NCBI GenBank assembly: GCA_016220085.1
Contig: JACRIN010000006.1
Coordinates: 20,208-84,207 of the forward strand
Length of the DNA stretch: 64,000 nucleotides
Reading direction: 5' to 3'
DNA from: Planctomycetota bacterium
GTDB lineage: Bacteria > Planctomycetota > UBA1135 > GCA-002686595
Shown: positions 63,611 through 64,000 of the stretch, one piece after another
How positions within the stretch are numbered: position 1 is the stretch's first letter
Layout of the letters: each line of letters starts with the position of its first letter
Notes under the pieces: generated by a model
Seen by the model: only the letters and a program-made list of their open reading frames with translations
The model's database searches: none
What the model was told of the DNA's origin: nothing
Program-made: the position numbers and the translations under genes

Positions 63611-63647
63611 CATGTAGAACGCTCGTTTCGTTAGACTAAGCCTCCGG

Positions 63648-64000
63648 ATGACCTCCCAACCGCCTCTCGGCCTGCGTTCCACCGCGCTCGCGCTCGCGCT
63701 CGCTCTCGTGTCGAGCGCGTTCGCCACGCGGACGCTCGCGTCGCCGGCGCTCGCGACGGGCTCGTCCGCGCCGAGTTCGACCGCACTGAGTTCGATCGCG
63801 CCGAGCTCGACCACGCCGAGGTCGACCACGCTGAGTTCGACCACGCAGACGAACGGCTCCAGCGAGGCGCCGGCGCCCCAAGCGCCCCAAGTGCCCCCGG
63901 CACCCGCGGACGCCACGGTCGAGGCCGCGCCCGCGGCCTCGACGGCGCTTGCACCCACGCCCCAGGGCCCGGCGCCGACCCCGGCCGGGGGGCGCCCGCG
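63648..64000 (+). CDS. Start of a secreted protein with Ser/Thr/Pro-rich repeats (3' partial)
   Basis: The frame is open from the ATG at 63648 to the end of the window (117 codons). It begins with a signal peptide (STALALALALVSSAFA) and continues as low-complexity Ser/Thr/Ala/Pro sequence including five 15-bp coding repeats. A TAGACT box at 63632 lies just upstream, too close to the ATG for a long leader. The functional domain is beyond the window, so no function can be given. Confidence 0.6.
   Translation, partial: MTSQPPLGLRSTALALALALVSSAFATRTLASPALATGSSAPSSTALSSIAPSSTTPRSTTLSSTTQTNGSSEAPAPQAPQVPPAPADATVEAAPAASTALAPTPQGPAPTPAGGRP
63768..63842 (+). repeat. Five 15-bp coding repeats
   Basis: Five in-frame units of the form (G/A)CGC(C/T)GAG(T/C/G)TCGACC encode S/T-rich pentapeptides (APSST, ALSSI, APSST, TPRST, TLSST). 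The unit length is a multiple of three, as in the sulfatase minisatellite. Confidence 0.85.

Overview
The window is a 64 kb piece of a very GC-rich bacterial chromosome with dense genes, mostly on the plus strand. It most resembles a member of the Planctomycetota or a nearby PVC lineage. The reasons are the bacterial microcompartment (BMC) locus, two sulfatase-family genes, an alkaline-phosphatase-superfamily gene, many large TPR and lipoprotein genes, and a squalene-cyclase-like membrane protein linked to ExbB/ExbD. This is an inference from gene content; no rRNA or tRNA gene was seen.

Layout. 1-3.4 kb: cell-wall elongation pair, a PBP2-type transpeptidase (5' end off the window) and a RodA/FtsW SEDS polymerase. 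3.6-9.1 kb: a BMC operon with two BMC-H, two BMC-P, one BMC-T, a second protein that looks like a diverged tandem BMC, a CoA-acylating aldehyde dehydrogenase with a long tail, and two proteins with an EutQ/EutT-like head, one of them fused to a UPF0237 ACT domain. 9.1-12.1 kb: a patch of different character (SIR2-like protein, two orphan antitoxins, a decayed copy of the 5' end of the UPF0210 gene, a lipoprotein). It separates the ACT gene from its usual partner, the intact UPF0210/PFL-like gene at 12.1-13.5 kb. 13.6-19.2 kb: an HD-GYP response regulator, a striking minisatellite, an MFS transporter, a NadR-like ATPase, a DUF481-like barrel and mscL. 19.2-24.0 kb (minus strand): a three-gene operon with two TPR proteins. 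24.3-31.2 kb: an Ig-like-domain lipoprotein, a small lipoprotein and two sulfatase-fold proteins. 31.7-34.3 kb: rpsO-pnp. 34.4-39.2 kb: a giant membrane-bound sigma-54 activator. 39.5-44.9 kb: a hypothetical secreted protein, a secretin, a GspK-like protein and an orphan HyuB-like protein. 45-50.8 kb: housekeeping genes purA, uppS, cdsA, phoH, ybeY and a FliA/WhiG-type sigma factor. 51.6-55.4 kb: a NifU-like protein, a GAF sigma-54 activator and an alkaline phosphatase gene broken by one in-frame TAG. 55.7-63.5 kb: an energy-transduction operon (TonB-like/cyclase-fold protein, two TPR proteins, ExbB, two ExbD). 63.6 kb to the end: the start of a secreted protein.

How they work together. The BMC genes would build a shell around an aldehyde dehydrogenase that makes acyl-CoA. 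No recognised aldehyde-generating signature enzyme, alcohol dehydrogenase or phosphotransacylase is present. The ACT protein with a BMC-type head and the PFL-fold UPF0210 gene downstream are the best clue to a previously undescribed microcompartment-linked system. Several promoters share a TTGnnn-N16-18-TAnnCT form, and short minisatellites recur both in and between genes.
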